Shown: positions 44,747-53,808, numbered from the stretch's first letter. The stretch is 64,000 nucleotides of DNA from Bacillota bacterium (GCA_021846285.1 JAJZCB010000001.1:1-64000); one strand, 5' to 3'. Made by a program: numbers and translations. The notes: a model not told the origin generated them from the letters alone.

Positions 44747-47197
44747 ATGGCAGCAATCAACGACCTTTTGCGGCAAATAACCGACGCACCACTCCGGGAA
44801 CGGCTGACTCGGGAATTTGACTGTTTGAATAAAAATAAGAAATTCGGGCTGGTTTTTGAGGAGCATATCCCCGAATGCACTCCGCTGTATGGTGTACCCG
44901 TTCGCCGAGGTACAACCGCAGCATTGAAAAGCGGGCCAGTCAACGATGTCTATACCGTTTTGAAGGTTAGTGAAGATATGGCTCTTTGCTTACGCAAAGA
45001 AACCGGGGAAACTACGGAGATTGCCCTCATCAATTTAGTGCCTGTCGCACAGTTTGGCGAGGCAATTTTTCCCACACTTACGGCGATTGACAAGGTGGAG
45101 AACGCACCGGACGACAGCCTTTGGCACACATTGATTGAAGCGGACAATTACCACGCAGTCCAGCTTTTAGAGTACTTATATCCCCAGAAGGTTGACTGCG
45201 TATACATAGACCCGCCTTACAACACAGGCGCGAGGGACTGGAAATACAACAATGACTATGTAGATTCTTCCGACAGTTGGCGGCATAGCAAGTGGCTGTC
45301 GATGATGCAGAAGCGATTGAGAATTACGAAGAGGATTCTCAATCCGGACATTGGTATCCTCATCGTCACTATTGATGAGCACGAAGTGCATCACCTTCGA
45401 GTTCTGTTAGAACAGCTATTTCCAGAGTTTTATATCCAAATGGCAACCGCTGTGATAAACCCGAAAGGGGTTACTCAGGGACGCTTTTCGCGAGTTGAGG
45501 AATACGTAGTGTACTGCTTTGCCCCTGATGCATATGTTGCTGACAGCGACGATAATCTGCTCAATCCTCCTAATTACAATAGGAAGCCTCGATGGAAAGG
45601 CTTGCTGCGCTCTGGTACAGACGCACAACGAAGCGACCGTGAAAGCATGTTTTATCCTGTGCTAATCGACAACGAGCGTCAGACTGTTATCAGGGCTGGA
45701 AAATTCCTGCCGATAACACAAGCACCAGCGCTGGGCGAGAAAATTGATGGATATGATGTCGCATGGCCTATCAGAAGAGATGGTTCTCTTGGTAGGTGGA
45801 GTGTTGGTAGCGACACACTAAATGACCTTATTTCCAAAGGTTATGTAGCCTGTGGAAAATATGATTTGCAGCGTAAAACTTGGGGAATATCATATATCAG
45901 CCAGCCAAATCAGCAACAGATTGAACGAGGCGGCATTCGAATTGTGGATCACGATCCGATAACGCATGTAGTTAACATTGAATATGCAAGAGACGATACT
46001 CGTGTAATCAAAACAGTGTGGCATCGTTCCTATCATGACGCTGGAGCATATGGCTCTGACTTGGTTTCTAGCATTGTAGGGCAGTCAAGAGCGTTTTCGT
46101 TCCCTAAGTCGATATACTCAACCAAAGACGCAATCGCTGCTGTGGTTCGCAATAACAGAGAAGCCCTCATCGTTGACTTCTTCGCAGGGAGTGGCACGAC
46201 CCTTCACGCCGTAAATTTGCTGAACGCCGAAGACGGCGGGCATCGTCGATGCATTCTTGTTACAAACAATGAGGTATCGGATGCAGAGTCAAAGGAACTG
46301 CGCCAGACGGGGATTCAACCGGGCGACCCGGAATGGGAAAGTCGCGGCATCTGCCGGAGCGTCACATGGCCGCGCACGGAGTACAGCATTCTTGGTAAGC
46401 GCAGTGACGGCACGGTTCTGACGGGCGAGTATTACACGAACCAGACCGCGACAATGGAAAAGAGCCGTATCTTCTTCCAACTTGGCTTTGTGGAAAACCC
46501 CGCGGCACTCACGCCAGCCACAAAAAAGCAAATAGTGGCGGTACTCCGTGACAAAGGTGGAAAACAACAGCTTCCACAGTCACTGGTTAAGCCCGACAGC
46601 AAGTACATCGTATCAGAGAAACACTCCGCCTCCGTGCTGTTTGACCCCGATTTTGCGGAGGACTGGCTGGCAGCACTGGAAGACCAAGATCAGGTGACAG
46701 ACTTTTATATAGTAGAGAAGGAAACGTCTTCCTTCAATAAAATTAAAGCGCAGGTGTCGGAGCAACTCGGTACCATCCAAGTAACCGAGCCGCTGAAACG
46801 CCCGATGAGCGACGGTTTCCCCGCCAACGTAGAATATTTCAAACTGGATTTTCTAGACAGAAATAGCGTCACGCTTGGACAGCAGTTCCATGAGATTCTG
46901 CCTCTCCTTTGGCTGAAATCGGGAGCGGTAGGCACCAGACCGGAGCTTGAGGTTGATGGAGAGCCAGAAATGATGATACTGCCGGAAAACGGTTTTGCAA
47001 TACTCATCGATGAGACAAAGTTTGCTGAATTTGCGGACAGGCTGTCACAGATTATAAATATCGGAACTGTGTACTTTGTAACAAACTCCGAGGAAGCGTT
47101 TCGTGAGATGTCGTCCGGGATGAAGCAGGCGCATACTTATCAGCTTTACCGTGACTATGTCGATAACTTCGTACTCGGCGCAAGGAGGGATTTATAA
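44747..47197 (+). CDS. Type III restriction-modification methyltransferase (Mod)
   Basis: An 816-residue adenine-specific DNA methyltransferase of the beta class. Motif IV DPPYNTG (in VDCVYIDPPYNTGARDWKYN) comes before motif I FAGSGTTLHAVN, as in Mod subunits of type III systems. Target recognition residues lie between them. It methylates one strand of an asymmetric site and is required for restriction by Res. The start at ATG 44747 (MAAINDLLRQ) has GAGG six bases upstream; two earlier ATGs in frame (44639, 44678) would add atypical residues. The stop and the Res start share one base (TAATG), so the two are coupled. Recognition sequence not deducible. Confidence 0.92.
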   Translation: MAAINDLLRQITDAPLRERLTREFDCLNKNKKFGLVFEEHIPECTPLYGVPVRRGTTAALKSGPVNDVYTVLKVSEDMALCLRKETGETTEIALINLVPVAQFGEAIFPTLTAIDKVENAPDDSLWHTLIEADNYHAVQLLEYLYPQKVDCVYIDPPYNTGARDWKYNNDYVDSSDSWRHSKWLSMMQKRLRITKRILNPDIGILIVTIDEHEVHHLRVLLEQLFPEFYIQMATAVINPKGVTQGRFSRVEEYVVYCFAPDAYVADSDDNLLNPPNYNRKPRWKGLLRSGTDAQRSDRESMFYPVLIDNERQTVIRAGKFLPITQAPALGEKIDGYDVAWPIRRDGSLGRWSVGSDTLNDLISKGYVACGKYDLQRKTWGISYISQPNQQQIERGGIRIVDHDPITHVVNIEYARDDTRVIKTVWHRSYHDAGAYGSDLVSSIVGQSRAFSFPKSIYSTKDAIAAVVRNNREALIVDFFAGSGTTLHAVNLLNAEDGGHRRCILVTNNEVSDAESKELRQTGIQPGDPEWESRGICRSVTWPRTEYSILGKRSDGTVLTGEYYTNQTATMEKSRIFFQLGFVENPAALTPATKKQIVAVLRDKGGKQQLPQSLVKPDSKYIVSEKHSASVLFDPDFAEDWLAALEDQDQVTDFYIVEKETSSFNKIKAQVSEQLGTIQVTEPLKRPMSDGFPANVEYFKLDFLDRNSVTLGQQFHEILPLLWLKSGAVGTRPELEVDGEPEMMILPENGFAILIDETKFAEFADRLSQIINIGTVYFVTNSEEAFREMSSGMKQAHTYQLYRDYVDNFVLGARRDL

Positions 47198-49704
47198 TGA
47201 GAGATACACTATTTTCGTTTCAAGAAACGGCTCTGAGTGATTTACATGAGAAGATAACACAGGCGCATATAATGTGGAACGATCGCAATCCACAGGTTAT
47301 TTCGTTCGCAGCGCCTACAGGCTCCGGCAAGACGATCATTATGACCACCTTGTTTGAGGAGATCCTCTACGGTTCCGCACAAGGCATTTTCGAGCCGGAT
47401 TCCGTCTTTGTGTGGTTGTCTGACATGCCGGAACTGAACGAGCAGACACGCCTGAAACTTGAGGGCAAGTCCGACAAAATCAGGGTGCGCGATTTAGTGA
47501 CCATAGATTCCAACTTCGACAGCGAGTATTTTCAGGGCGGTTGCATCTATTTCCTGAATACTCAAAAACTAGGCAGCGACAAATTGCTAACGCAGAAATC
47601 AGACGCAAGGCAATACACAATCTGGGAAACCCTCACCAACACAGCCAGGCGCCAGCCGAAGCAGTTCTACGTTGTGATCGACGAGGCGCACAGGGGTACC
47701 TATGCCTCTGCACAGGCCGAGAACAAGGCGCAATCCATCATGCAGAAGTTTATTAAGGGTAGTCCGGAGGACGGTTTGTGCGTTATGCCGCTTGTAATCG
47801 GTGTGACAGCCACGCCCCAGCGTTTTCAACGGCTGATTGCGGACACAACTTCCACTATTCAAAAGATTATGGTGTCGCCGGAGGACGTACGAGATTCCGG
47901 CTTGCTGAAAGACAGAATCATTATCCACTATCCCGACATTGCCATTAATGCGGATATCACTCTGTTCAGCGGTGCGGTGGAGAACTGGAGGCAGAAGTGT
48001 ACGCGCTGGTTGGCATATTGCGAGCATGAGGACGAGCGGCCTGTGAAACCACTCCTTGTGATTCAGGTTGAGGACGGCACTGACCGGGAAGCCACAAGGA
48101 CGGATATCGGAGTATGCATTGACGTACTCGAAGGAGCCATCGGGCGTACACTTCGCCCCGGTGAAGCTGTGCATACTTTTAACGATAAGGGAACGCTCAA
48201 AGTGCGCGACCTAGAAATACAGAAGATCGAAGCTTCTCGTATTGAAGAGGACGAAACCGCAATGGTAGTCTTCTTCAAGATGAATCTGTCCACCGGATGG
48301 GACTGCCCGCGAGCGGAAACGATGATGTCGTTTCGCAGTGCGCAGGACTATACCTACATTGCCCAGTTGCTTGGGCGCATGATTCGCACTCCGCTTGCCA
48401 GAAGAATTCTCTCCGATGCGGAACTGAACAGTATCAGCCTGTTTTTGCCGTACTTCAACGAAGAGACGGTCAAGACCGTAGTCAATGCCCTACGTGACAG
48501 CGAGGCAGTTGTTCCTGCTGAAACCGGCACATCCAAAGAACTGGTTTCGCTCACGCGTAATCCAGCTTACTCAGACGTTTTCGCCGAGATGGAAGGCTTA
48601 GTGACATATCGGATTGACGCAGCCCGGAAACAGCCGCCGCTCAAACGGCTTATAGGACTCTCCCGCGCTCAGACTCAGGACGGCGTGGATTTGGATGCCC
48701 AGCGGAAAATCAAGGAGCAAGTCCTTCAGAAAATGGATGACGAAATCACCAAAATAAAAGAATCAGGGGATTTTGACGACAAATCCTCTGCCATTACCGG
48801 GGTTGCCCTTGGCACCTTAACGTTTGACTATGGCGACAACGCCTATACGATGGACGATTCATTGCAGATGGTGCCGCTGTCCGATTTCGACATCACAACC
48901 TACTTCAATAGAGCGGGCAAAGTGCTGGGCGAAGGCTTGCATATGGAGTATTGGATTCGGCACAGCACCCGCGATGCGGTTGATGTCAAAATTGAAATCA
49001 TCGTTTTGGCAAATGATACAAAAACAATGGAGAACTTAAATGCGTTTGCTGATGCACTGTTCTTGCATTTGTACGAGAACAACCAGAGAGCGATTTCTCG
49101 CCTGAAAGAAGAGCGCCGCAGCGTGTATGAAAAACTGGTATATGCCTCCGACCACCCGATTGCGCTCCAGTGGGAGTTGCCCGATACAATAGACTTTTCT
49201 ATTGCCGACGATAGCACCGCTTACGACCAGCACCTGTTTTGTTTTGAAGACGGTTCCTTCAAGACAAGCCTGAATCCTTGGGAAAGCGGAGTAATAAGAG
49301 AAGAACTGGAAAACGGAGCTGTGGCGTGGCTTCGTAATCTCGACCGGAAAAAGTGGTCGCTTGAGATACCCTATGAGGTGAGTGGCGTGGCTACGCCTAT
49401 GTTCCCAGATTTAGTCATTGTCCGTGAGGACGAGCAAGGGTACGTCTTTGATATTCTTGAACCCCACGACCCCAGCCGCAAAGACAACTATCCCAAGGCG
49501 GTAGGCTTGGCGAAGTTCGCGGACAAGCATTGGGATAAGGTCGGCAGGATTCAGCTTATCCGTCAGAAGAATGGAGCAGACCACCGTGACCACTTTTATC
49601 GCCTTGATATGTCGAAGGTGGCTATTAGAAGTAAGGTGCGTGGCGTAACCTCAAACGAGGAATTGGACAGAATCTTTGATTCCGATGCCGTACGAGAAGA
49701 CTGA
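47197..49704 (+). CDS. Type III restriction endonuclease subunit (Res)
   Basis: An 835-residue helicase-nuclease. Superfamily 2 motifs are in order: Walker A SFAAPTGSGKTIIMTT, DEAH box VVIDEAHRG, motif III LVIGVTATPQ, STGWDCPRAE and motif VI YIAQLLGRMIRTP. The C-terminal region should hold a PD-(D/E)xK nuclease; the best candidate is MFPDLVIVREDEQGYVFDIL followed by EPH, where the canonical E-x-K is not evident. Either the nuclease motif is a variant or cleavage is impaired. It works as a complex with the upstream Mod. The 1-base overlap with mod and a strong terminator at 49777 define a two-gene operon. Confidence 0.9.
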   Translation: MRDTLFSFQETALSDLHEKITQAHIMWNDRNPQVISFAAPTGSGKTIIMTTLFEEILYGSAQGIFEPDSVFVWLSDMPELNEQTRLKLEGKSDKIRVRDLVTIDSNFDSEYFQGGCIYFLNTQKLGSDKLLTQKSDARQYTIWETLTNTARRQPKQFYVVIDEAHRGTYASAQAENKAQSIMQKFIKGSPEDGLCVMPLVIGVTATPQRFQRLIADTTSTIQKIMVSPEDVRDSGLLKDRIIIHYPDIAINADITLFSGAVENWRQKCTRWLAYCEHEDERPVKPLLVIQVEDGTDREATRTDIGVCIDVLEGAIGRTLRPGEAVHTFNDKGTLKVRDLEIQKIEASRIEEDETAMVVFFKMNLSTGWDCPRAETMMSFRSAQDYTYIAQLLGRMIRTPLARRILSDAELNSISLFLPYFNEETVKTVVNALRDSEAVVPAETGTSKELVSLTRNPAYSDVFAEMEGLVTYRIDAARKQPPLKRLIGLSRAQTQDGVDLDAQRKIKEQVLQKMDDEITKIKESGDFDDKSSAITGVALGTLTFDYGDNAYTMDDSLQMVPLSDFDITTYFNRAGKVLGEGLHMEYWIRHSTRDAVDVKIEIIVLANDTKTMENLNAFADALFLHLYENNQRAISRLKEERRSVYEKLVYASDHPIALQWELPDTIDFSIADDSTAYDQHLFCFEDGSFKTSLNPWESGVIREELENGAVAWLRNLDRKKWSLEIPYEVSGVATPMFPDLVIVREDEQGYVFDILEPHDPSRKDNYPKAVGLAKFADKHWDKVGRIQLIRQKNGADHRDHFYRLDMSKVAIRSKVRGVTSNEELDRIFDSDAVRED

Positions 49705-49776
49705 CGATCCAGTAGGACACGCAAGCTGCACGACAAGACGTGACATACAAAAGAGCTAACAGAATACATATGCGGT

Positions 49777-49805
49777 GCGCGGTCATTTCGACCGCGCTTT
49801 ATTTT
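49777..49805 (+). terminator. Rho-independent terminator after the type III operon
   Basis: GCGCGGTC (49777-49784), five-base loop ATTTC, GACCGCGC (49790-49797), then TTTATTTT. A textbook terminator 73 bases after the res stop. Confidence 0.92.
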
Positions 49806-49970
49806 AGTTGTCCTCCGCTGTATATCGTCTCCGCCCTAACGAGGCTATCACCATCCCCTCTCATTACAAAGGGCCGCGCTCCTTATCCTCCCTCGGGATG
49901 TATCTCAATGAAGATTGCTCAGTCCGGTACCGCGCTTAAACCCTTTGCAACGAGCCTCCCGGGACGGTGA

Positions 49971-50015
49971 TTTGTCCGCCTCGGCGGAGCCGCCCACAGG
50001 GCCGCTTCGGACAAA
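49971..50015. repeat. Long hairpin upstream of the RadC-like gene
   Basis: TTTGTCCG (49971-49978) pairs with CGGACAAA (50008-50015), with further GC-rich pairing inside (GGCGG..CCGCC). It ends just before the ribosome site of the RadC-like gene and may be a leader structure or element boundary. Otherwise 49806-50031 shows no gene. Confidence 0.55.
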
Positions 50016-50031
50016 GGGAGGATGAGGACTG

Positions 50032-50472
50032 ATGAGTTATCGGATTCCGGTGGTCACAATTCAGTTGGTCCGCGAACGGACGATGGCAAGTGAGACAAAG
50101 CAAATCAAATGTGCCGAGGATGCGGCAGCCATACTGATGCAGTACCTTCAAGGGGCGGATCGGGAGCATTTTGTCGCGCTGACACTCGACACGAAGCATA
50201 AGGTAACGTCGATTCACACCGTCAGCATTGGAAGCCTCGACGCTTCAATCGTCCACCCGCGCGAAGTCTTAAAGCCCGCAATCTTGGGCAACGCAAGTGG
50301 GGTTCTGGTCGGCCACAATCACCCGAGCGGAGACCCGACGCCAAGCCCGGAGGATATCGCAGTCACCCGACGTTTGGCTGAGGCGTGCAAGATTATCGGA
50401 ATCGACTTGCTGGATCACGTCGTCGTCGGCGATGGACGATTTCATAGCCTGAAGGCTCTAGGGTACATGTGA
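50032..50472 (+). CDS. RadC-like JAB-domain protein
   Basis: A 146-residue protein with the JAB/MPN metal-binding core of RadC: FVALTLDTKHKVTSIHTVSI and the signature LVGHNHPSGDPTPSPEDIAV, with metal ligands H-x-H and Asp; the C-terminal DHVVVGDGRFHSLKALGYM is also typical. The N-terminal helix-hairpin-helix of full RadC is missing, as is common in the short versions on plasmids and integrated elements. No biochemical role is established for the family; anti-restriction or ssDNA processing has been suggested. ATG 50032 with GGGAGGATGAGG upstream. Confidence 0.88.
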   Translation: MSYRIPVVTIQLVRERTMASETKQIKCAEDAAAILMQYLQGADREHFVALTLDTKHKVTSIHTVSIGSLDASIVHPREVLKPAILGNASGVLVGHNHPSGDPTPSPEDIAVTRRLAEACKIIGIDLLDHVVVGDGRFHSLKALGYM

Positions 50473-50546
50473 GTCATGCGCGGGGCGGCAGCCGCCGCCC
50501 CTCTTTCTCGTGGCCAAAATTCATTCATGAACGGAGTTGAGGACGA

Positions 50547-50771
50547 ATGCTAAAGTTGAAGTACGTCGGCTCAGTCCCTTCGATTGCAGCGGTTGACATC
50601 GTGCGTGTGGTGTTGCGGTCGGCCCTGTACTGCGCACCGGGTGAATACCCGAATGAATGGGAAGCGGTTGTCACTGAAGTGACGGAGGGTGGCATATGGC
50701 TTTCAAATGGCACTGAGAAGGAGGAATTCCTGGCCTGGTGCGAGGTAGAGGCGATACGGCTTCTTCATTAA
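50547..50771 (+). CDS. Hypothetical protein on the integrated element
   Basis: A 74-residue protein of unknown family: YVGSVPSIAAVDIVRVVLRS, ALYCAPGEYPNEWEAVVTEV, TEGGIWLSNGTEKEEFLAWC. Its alternating strand pattern suggests a small beta-barrel domain. It starts at ATG 50547 with GGAGTTGAGG upstream and converges on rep. Its position after the RadC-like gene suggests it belongs to the element backbone. Confidence 0.55.
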   Translation: MLKLKYVGSVPSIAAVDIVRVVLRSALYCAPGEYPNEWEAVVTEVTEGGIWLSNGTEKEEFLAWCEVEAIRLLH

Positions 50772-50792
50772 CGATTAACACTGAGGGGGCAA

Positions 50793-51758
50793 TCAACCCC
50801 CTCTATGCATCAGTTTATCAAGTTCCTCCTTGGTGGCCGCTTGGAGGAACTTGCTCTCATCAGGGTGAGGAAAATACTGCACTGTATGGATCCTTCGCCG
50901 GAATGCCATCCAAGTAGACCAATGCTCCAACTTAATCTCAGCGTATTGTTGCTCCAGCATCATATTTGAAACGATGTAAACAGTCGAATAGCATGCTTGG
51001 CGGTTCGCATAGCGACACGGGAGTTGAAGCGGATACCCATCAAGAAAATTCAGCATATCGCTGATTTTGATTTGGCTCCTGAATTCGTCGAACACCATGA
51101 CCGGTTCGTTTTGGTAAGTGTCGAATGGATGATGATAATCGGTTACGCGGTACACATTTCGGTATCCATTCCGCTCCATTACATACCTGGATTTACCAGA
51201 CCCGGTTGGCCCCCAGATATAAGTGACCTCCATATCCCGAAAGATTTCACGGTATTCCTCCGCTTTGACAGTTTGCCGAACGCGATCAAGCTTGTCCAGG
51301 TGAATCAAATGCTCGGGTGTAGTCTCCAAAATCTCGTAATTGGTCAGTCCCGATTTGACCATATCGTACAAGTCAACCAGATCGTTTCTCGCACCTGGAC
51401 GTTCAACTGGAAGCTCACCGAATTCCTCGAAGGTGCCGGGAATTGATGTGCCATGCTTCGAGTCGTGCTCCCACTTGCCGCTCTTGGCGATATAGTCTCG
51501 ATTCTGTTGGCTGGAGCCCCTCCCGACCTCCAAATGTGCTTGGGGAAAACGACCCTTTAAGGTGCTGAAGCGGACAGCGGAACTGAAGGCCGCATAAATA
51601 TGGGTATGATGACAAGACCCTGCCTCGTCAGCCATGGCATAATACGCCAAAGACTTCAGATCACCGAGTTCGTCTTTGATTCGATCGTGATCGAAACCAT
51701 AGTCCAATGGGTTATTGATAGTGATCTGCCATTTCCGCGACTGCGTATCCTTGGACAT
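50793..51758 (-). CDS. CRESS-type replication initiator: HUH endonuclease plus superfamily 3 helicase
   Basis: A 321-residue Rep with the domain order of circovirus/geminivirus initiators. HUH motif I is WQITINNP, motif II CHHTHIYAAF, motif III is in QQNRDYIAKSGKW with the catalytic Tyr and Lys (Y-I-A-K). The helicase has Walker A WGPTGSGKSRYV, Walker B PVMVFDEF and motif C VYIVSNM; the stretch DMLNFLDGYPLQLPCRYANR parallels the one in circovirus Rep. It should nick one strand at an origin and drive rolling-circle replication. A matching origin hairpin lies 36 bases upstream of its start (51794-51824). Plasmids and integrated elements of bacteria with such Reps (pCRESS groups) are known. Family call strong. 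Confidence 0.88.
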   Translation of the reverse strand: MSKDTQSRKWQITINNPLDYGFDHDRIKDELGDLKSLAYYAMADEAGSCHHTHIYAAFSSAVRFSTLKGRFPQAHLEVGRGSSQQNRDYIAKSGKWEHDSKHGTSIPGTFEEFGELPVERPGARNDLVDLYDMVKSGLTNYEILETTPEHLIHLDKLDRVRQTVKAEEYREIFRDMEVTYIWGPTGSGKSRYVMERNGYRNVYRVTDYHHPFDTYQNEPVMVFDEFRSQIKISDMLNFLDGYPLQLPCRYANRQACYSTVYIVSNMMLEQQYAEIKLEHWSTWMAFRRRIHTVQYFPHPDESKFLQAATKEELDKLMHRGG

Positions 51759-51793
51759 TACCGGAACCTCCTGATTTGCGACATGCGACAGAG

Positions 51794-51824
51794 GTTGGCT
51801 AGGGTAATACTGGGCCTAGCCAAC
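51794..51824 (-). other. Candidate rolling-circle replication origin with CRESS nonamer
   Basis: GTTGGCTAGG (51794-51803) pairs perfectly with CCTAGCCAAC (51815-51824). On the rep strand the 11-base loop reads CCCAGTATTAC, so it contains CAGTATTAC, which fits NANTATTAC, the nonamer nicked by CRESS-virus Reps between positions 7 and 8. It lies in the intergenic space directly upstream of rep. A second, GC-rich hairpin (51846-51884) separates it from the FtsK-like gene. Confidence 0.75.
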
Positions 51825-51884
51825 TCGCCGCGCTTCGCGCGTCGCGGTCGGAAGGCTCTTGGGCTTCGCCCACGCCTCCCGACC

Positions 51885-52613
51885 CTACAGCGGTCTTGCG
51901 ACAACACGGCGGATGTACGTCTCCATCCGCTTCACATCTCGAACCCTTGGCACCTGGATGGCCGCCATGTCCGTTCCGTTGGTCAACATGTAGCCATGGC
52001 CGATCCCCGACACGGGCTCCATTCGGTTCCTTTCGAACCCGAACATCGCTGCGCTCTCCTTGCTAATATTGCCGAGTGCAACCACGAGCCCGAAGTTGTC
52101 GCGGGCTCCTTTGACGAAGTTCTCTGCATCCGCCCGCTGTTGACTGATGATAACCTGGAACCCGAACGATCGACCTAGCATGAGAAGCGTGGAGAGTTTT
52201 GTCCGTGCGGAATCCGCTTCTTTTTTATCAAGTAGATTCAGAAATGACGCCCACTCGTCGAAGACAAGGAGGCGAAAGTCGCGGCTGTCATCCTGACCAC
52301 TCTGACGGGCTTGGAAGGCACGATAGTACCGATCCAAGCCGTCGACGCAATTCGAGAACTCGAAATGATTTGGCAATCCTCTAAGGCTACGGAAATCATC
52401 GGCCTTGAAGTCACAGATGAGCACACTTGCACTTCTTATTCGCAAGCCTAACCGTGCAATGATCAACTTTACGAAGGACGTTTTACCTGAGCCGGTCGGC
52501 CCGACACAGATTGCGTGCGGGGCCGAGTCCAGACTCCATTGACGGTAGTGGTAAACTCCGTCCTTCAGTAACGAGGCATCCAAGGCGACATCGACTGGGT
52601 TAAAAGTCTTCAT
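51885..52613 (-). CDS. FtsK/TraG-like DNA-pumping ATPase
   Basis: A 242-residue ATPase with Walker A AICVGPTGSGKTSFVKLIIA, Walker B RLLVFDEWASFLNLL and the sensor segment GFQVIISQQRADAEN, then GARDNFGLVVALGN. This is the single-ATPase core of the FtsK/SpoIIIE-HerA class found in integrative elements that transfer or package DNA, without the N-terminal membrane domain; the preceding gene encodes a two-helix membrane protein that may supply it. The start is set at ATG 52613 (MKTFNPVD); the frame extends upstream, but this position overlaps the previous gene by 14 bases. It likely acts on DNA produced by the Rep encoded next to it. Confidence 0.8.
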   Translation of the reverse strand: MKTFNPVDVALDASLLKDGVYHYRQWSLDSAPHAICVGPTGSGKTSFVKLIIARLGLRIRSASVLICDFKADDFRSLRGLPNHFEFSNCVDGLDRYYRAFQARQSGQDDSRDFRLLVFDEWASFLNLLDKKEADSARTKLSTLLMLGRSFGFQVIISQQRADAENFVKGARDNFGLVVALGNISKESAAMFGFERNRMEPVSGIGHGYMLTNGTDMAAIQVPRVRDVKRMETYIRRVVARPL

Positions 52614-53286
52614 CGAAGTCGGGCGGTTCAGGTGGTGTAGTGGCAGCGGCAAACTGCGAATTAATCACATACGCACACTTTTCGGCATTGTCCGCAACCA
52701 GAACGTCGAAGTGTACACTGTCCACACCATCGCGAACATCATCAACGACGAAGATGGGAACAGTTCCGTCGAACGAAATGCCTGGGATATTGGCGACCTT
52801 GTTACCCTTTAGGCGAGCTACGATGCGGCTTTGAACGATCTTGCCAAACAAGCGCAAATCTTCTGCGGTATACGTGATCCTCCGACGCTTTGCTATTCGA
52901 AACTGAATAAAAGTCATGCCGTTTCGATCAGCGGTGTCAGGATTTCTAAGGATATCCTGACAATCAATCGGCCGCATTGCATCGATTCGGTCATATACCT
53001 CGCAGAACACCGCGAACATCTCATCGGCCGCCGACTGGTACAAGTTATACACGGGCCCCTGAGACGCCGCAGAGCGGCGTCCGTCGAGGATCAGGTAGGC
53101 GAAGAATACAATTCCAAGCGCGGGCACAGCCCAAAATCGAATTGTCACGACTAGTGCAAACAGTAGCAATATGGCGAGGAAAAGTGCTGACAGCAGCACT
53201 TTGTCCTCAACAGATGCCTCGCCCTGTTTCAAGCGCGAGATCGAGGCGGATATACGCGTCATCAATTGCGTAAGCTTTGTCATCAC
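52600..53286 (-). CDS. Membrane protein of the integrated element
   Basis: A 228-residue protein with two closely spaced membrane helices at about residues 29-70 (VLLSALFLAILLLFALVVTI, then ALGIVFFAYLIL) and a soluble C-terminal domain (EMFAVFCEVYDRIDAMRPID, ITYTAEDLRLFGKIVQSRIV, FVVDDVRDGVDSVHFDVLVA). I do not recognise the family. Four-base overlap with the upstream gene and 14-base overlap with the FtsK-like gene show it is part of one operon. It may anchor the ATPase at the membrane, comparable to the split of membrane and motor domains in transfer systems; this is inference. Confidence 0.65.
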   Translation of the reverse strand: MMTKLTQLMTRISASISRLKQGEASVEDKVLLSALFLAILLLFALVVTIRFWAVPALGIVFFAYLILDGRRSAASQGPVYNLYQSAADEMFAVFCEVYDRIDAMRPIDCQDILRNPDTADRNGMTFIQFRIAKRRRITYTAEDLRLFGKIVQSRIVARLKGNKVANIPGISFDGTVPIFVVDDVRDGVDSVHFDVLVADNAEKCAYVINSQFAAATTPPEPPDFDEDF

Positions 53287-53627
53287 TTAGATGCCCCCTG
53301 ATTCACTAGGATTGCTTTCTCGGCTTTGCACGACAATTGATAGTTGCCAGTGCGGTCTCTCCAAAACTTCCCACTGAACCCGTCAAAAGTGACGAACGTC
53401 TGGTCGGAAATCTGTTCGGTTGCGATTACTGCAGGCAGGTTTGGCACTTTCACCATGATCTTCTCGAAACCCGCCATCGGCATTACGCACTCGTAACTGT
53501 GCCCGCCGATCTGATCTGTGACTTGCCCATCCGAATAAAGCTTGTACGGTTTCACGGATAGGAGTAGTACCTGTTTGGCGTTGGCAAGCTGCTCCAATGT
53601 GAAAATGATGTTCTCGATGCGAATCAC
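53283..53627 (-). CDS. DUF961/YdcP-like element protein
   Basis: A 114-residue protein. The pattern KPYKLYSDGQVTDQIGGHSY followed by FEKIMVKVP, FVTFDGFSGKFWRDRTGNYQ and a final KAEKAILV parallels the YdcP/DUF961 proteins found at the start of Tn916/ICEBs1-type transfer regions, whose exact function is unclear. The likeness is moderate. It starts at GTG 53627, one base after the stop of the small gene upstream, and overlaps the following membrane-protein gene by four bases. Confidence 0.5.
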   Translation of the reverse strand: MIRIENIIFTLEQLANAKQVLLLSVKPYKLYSDGQVTDQIGGHSYECVMPMAGFEKIMVKVPNLPAVIATEQISDQTFVTFDGFSGKFWRDRTGNYQLSCKAEKAILVNQGASK

Positions 53628-53628
53628 G

Positions 53629-53808
53629 TTACTTCCTCCCCTCTTGGCTACTTCTGGCGCGACTCCCCGGCTTCAACCCTTTGCCTACCTGTTCCCGGCG
53701 GAACTTATCGAACTCCGCCGGGTGCTTGTCCACATACCCCCTTATGTCGGAGACGATGGTGGAGGCCAGTTGGCGAGCTTGCGTAATTGACATTTCGACT
53801 TCCGCCAC
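53629..53808 (-). CDS. Small 59-residue protein, first gene of the element operon
   Basis: A short gene: GTG 53808 with GAGGTGAGG upstream, product MAEVEMSITQARQLASTIVS, DIRGYVDKHPAEFDKFRREQ, VGKGLKPGSRARSSQEGRK. The N-terminal 40 residues form an amphipathic helical domain, the tail is basic and disordered. The stop is one base before the start of the DUF961-like gene, which supports real translation. It heads the leftward operon ending with rep. Possibly an accessory DNA-binding protein; the family is unknown to me. Confidence 0.6.
   Translation of the reverse strand: MAEVEMSITQARQLASTIVSDIRGYVDKHPAEFDKFRREQVGKGLKPGSRARSSQEGRK

Noticed and set aside
49740-49970. 76-codon open frame after the type III operon
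   Set aside because: It runs through the strong terminator at 49777 and shows no protein-like composition.
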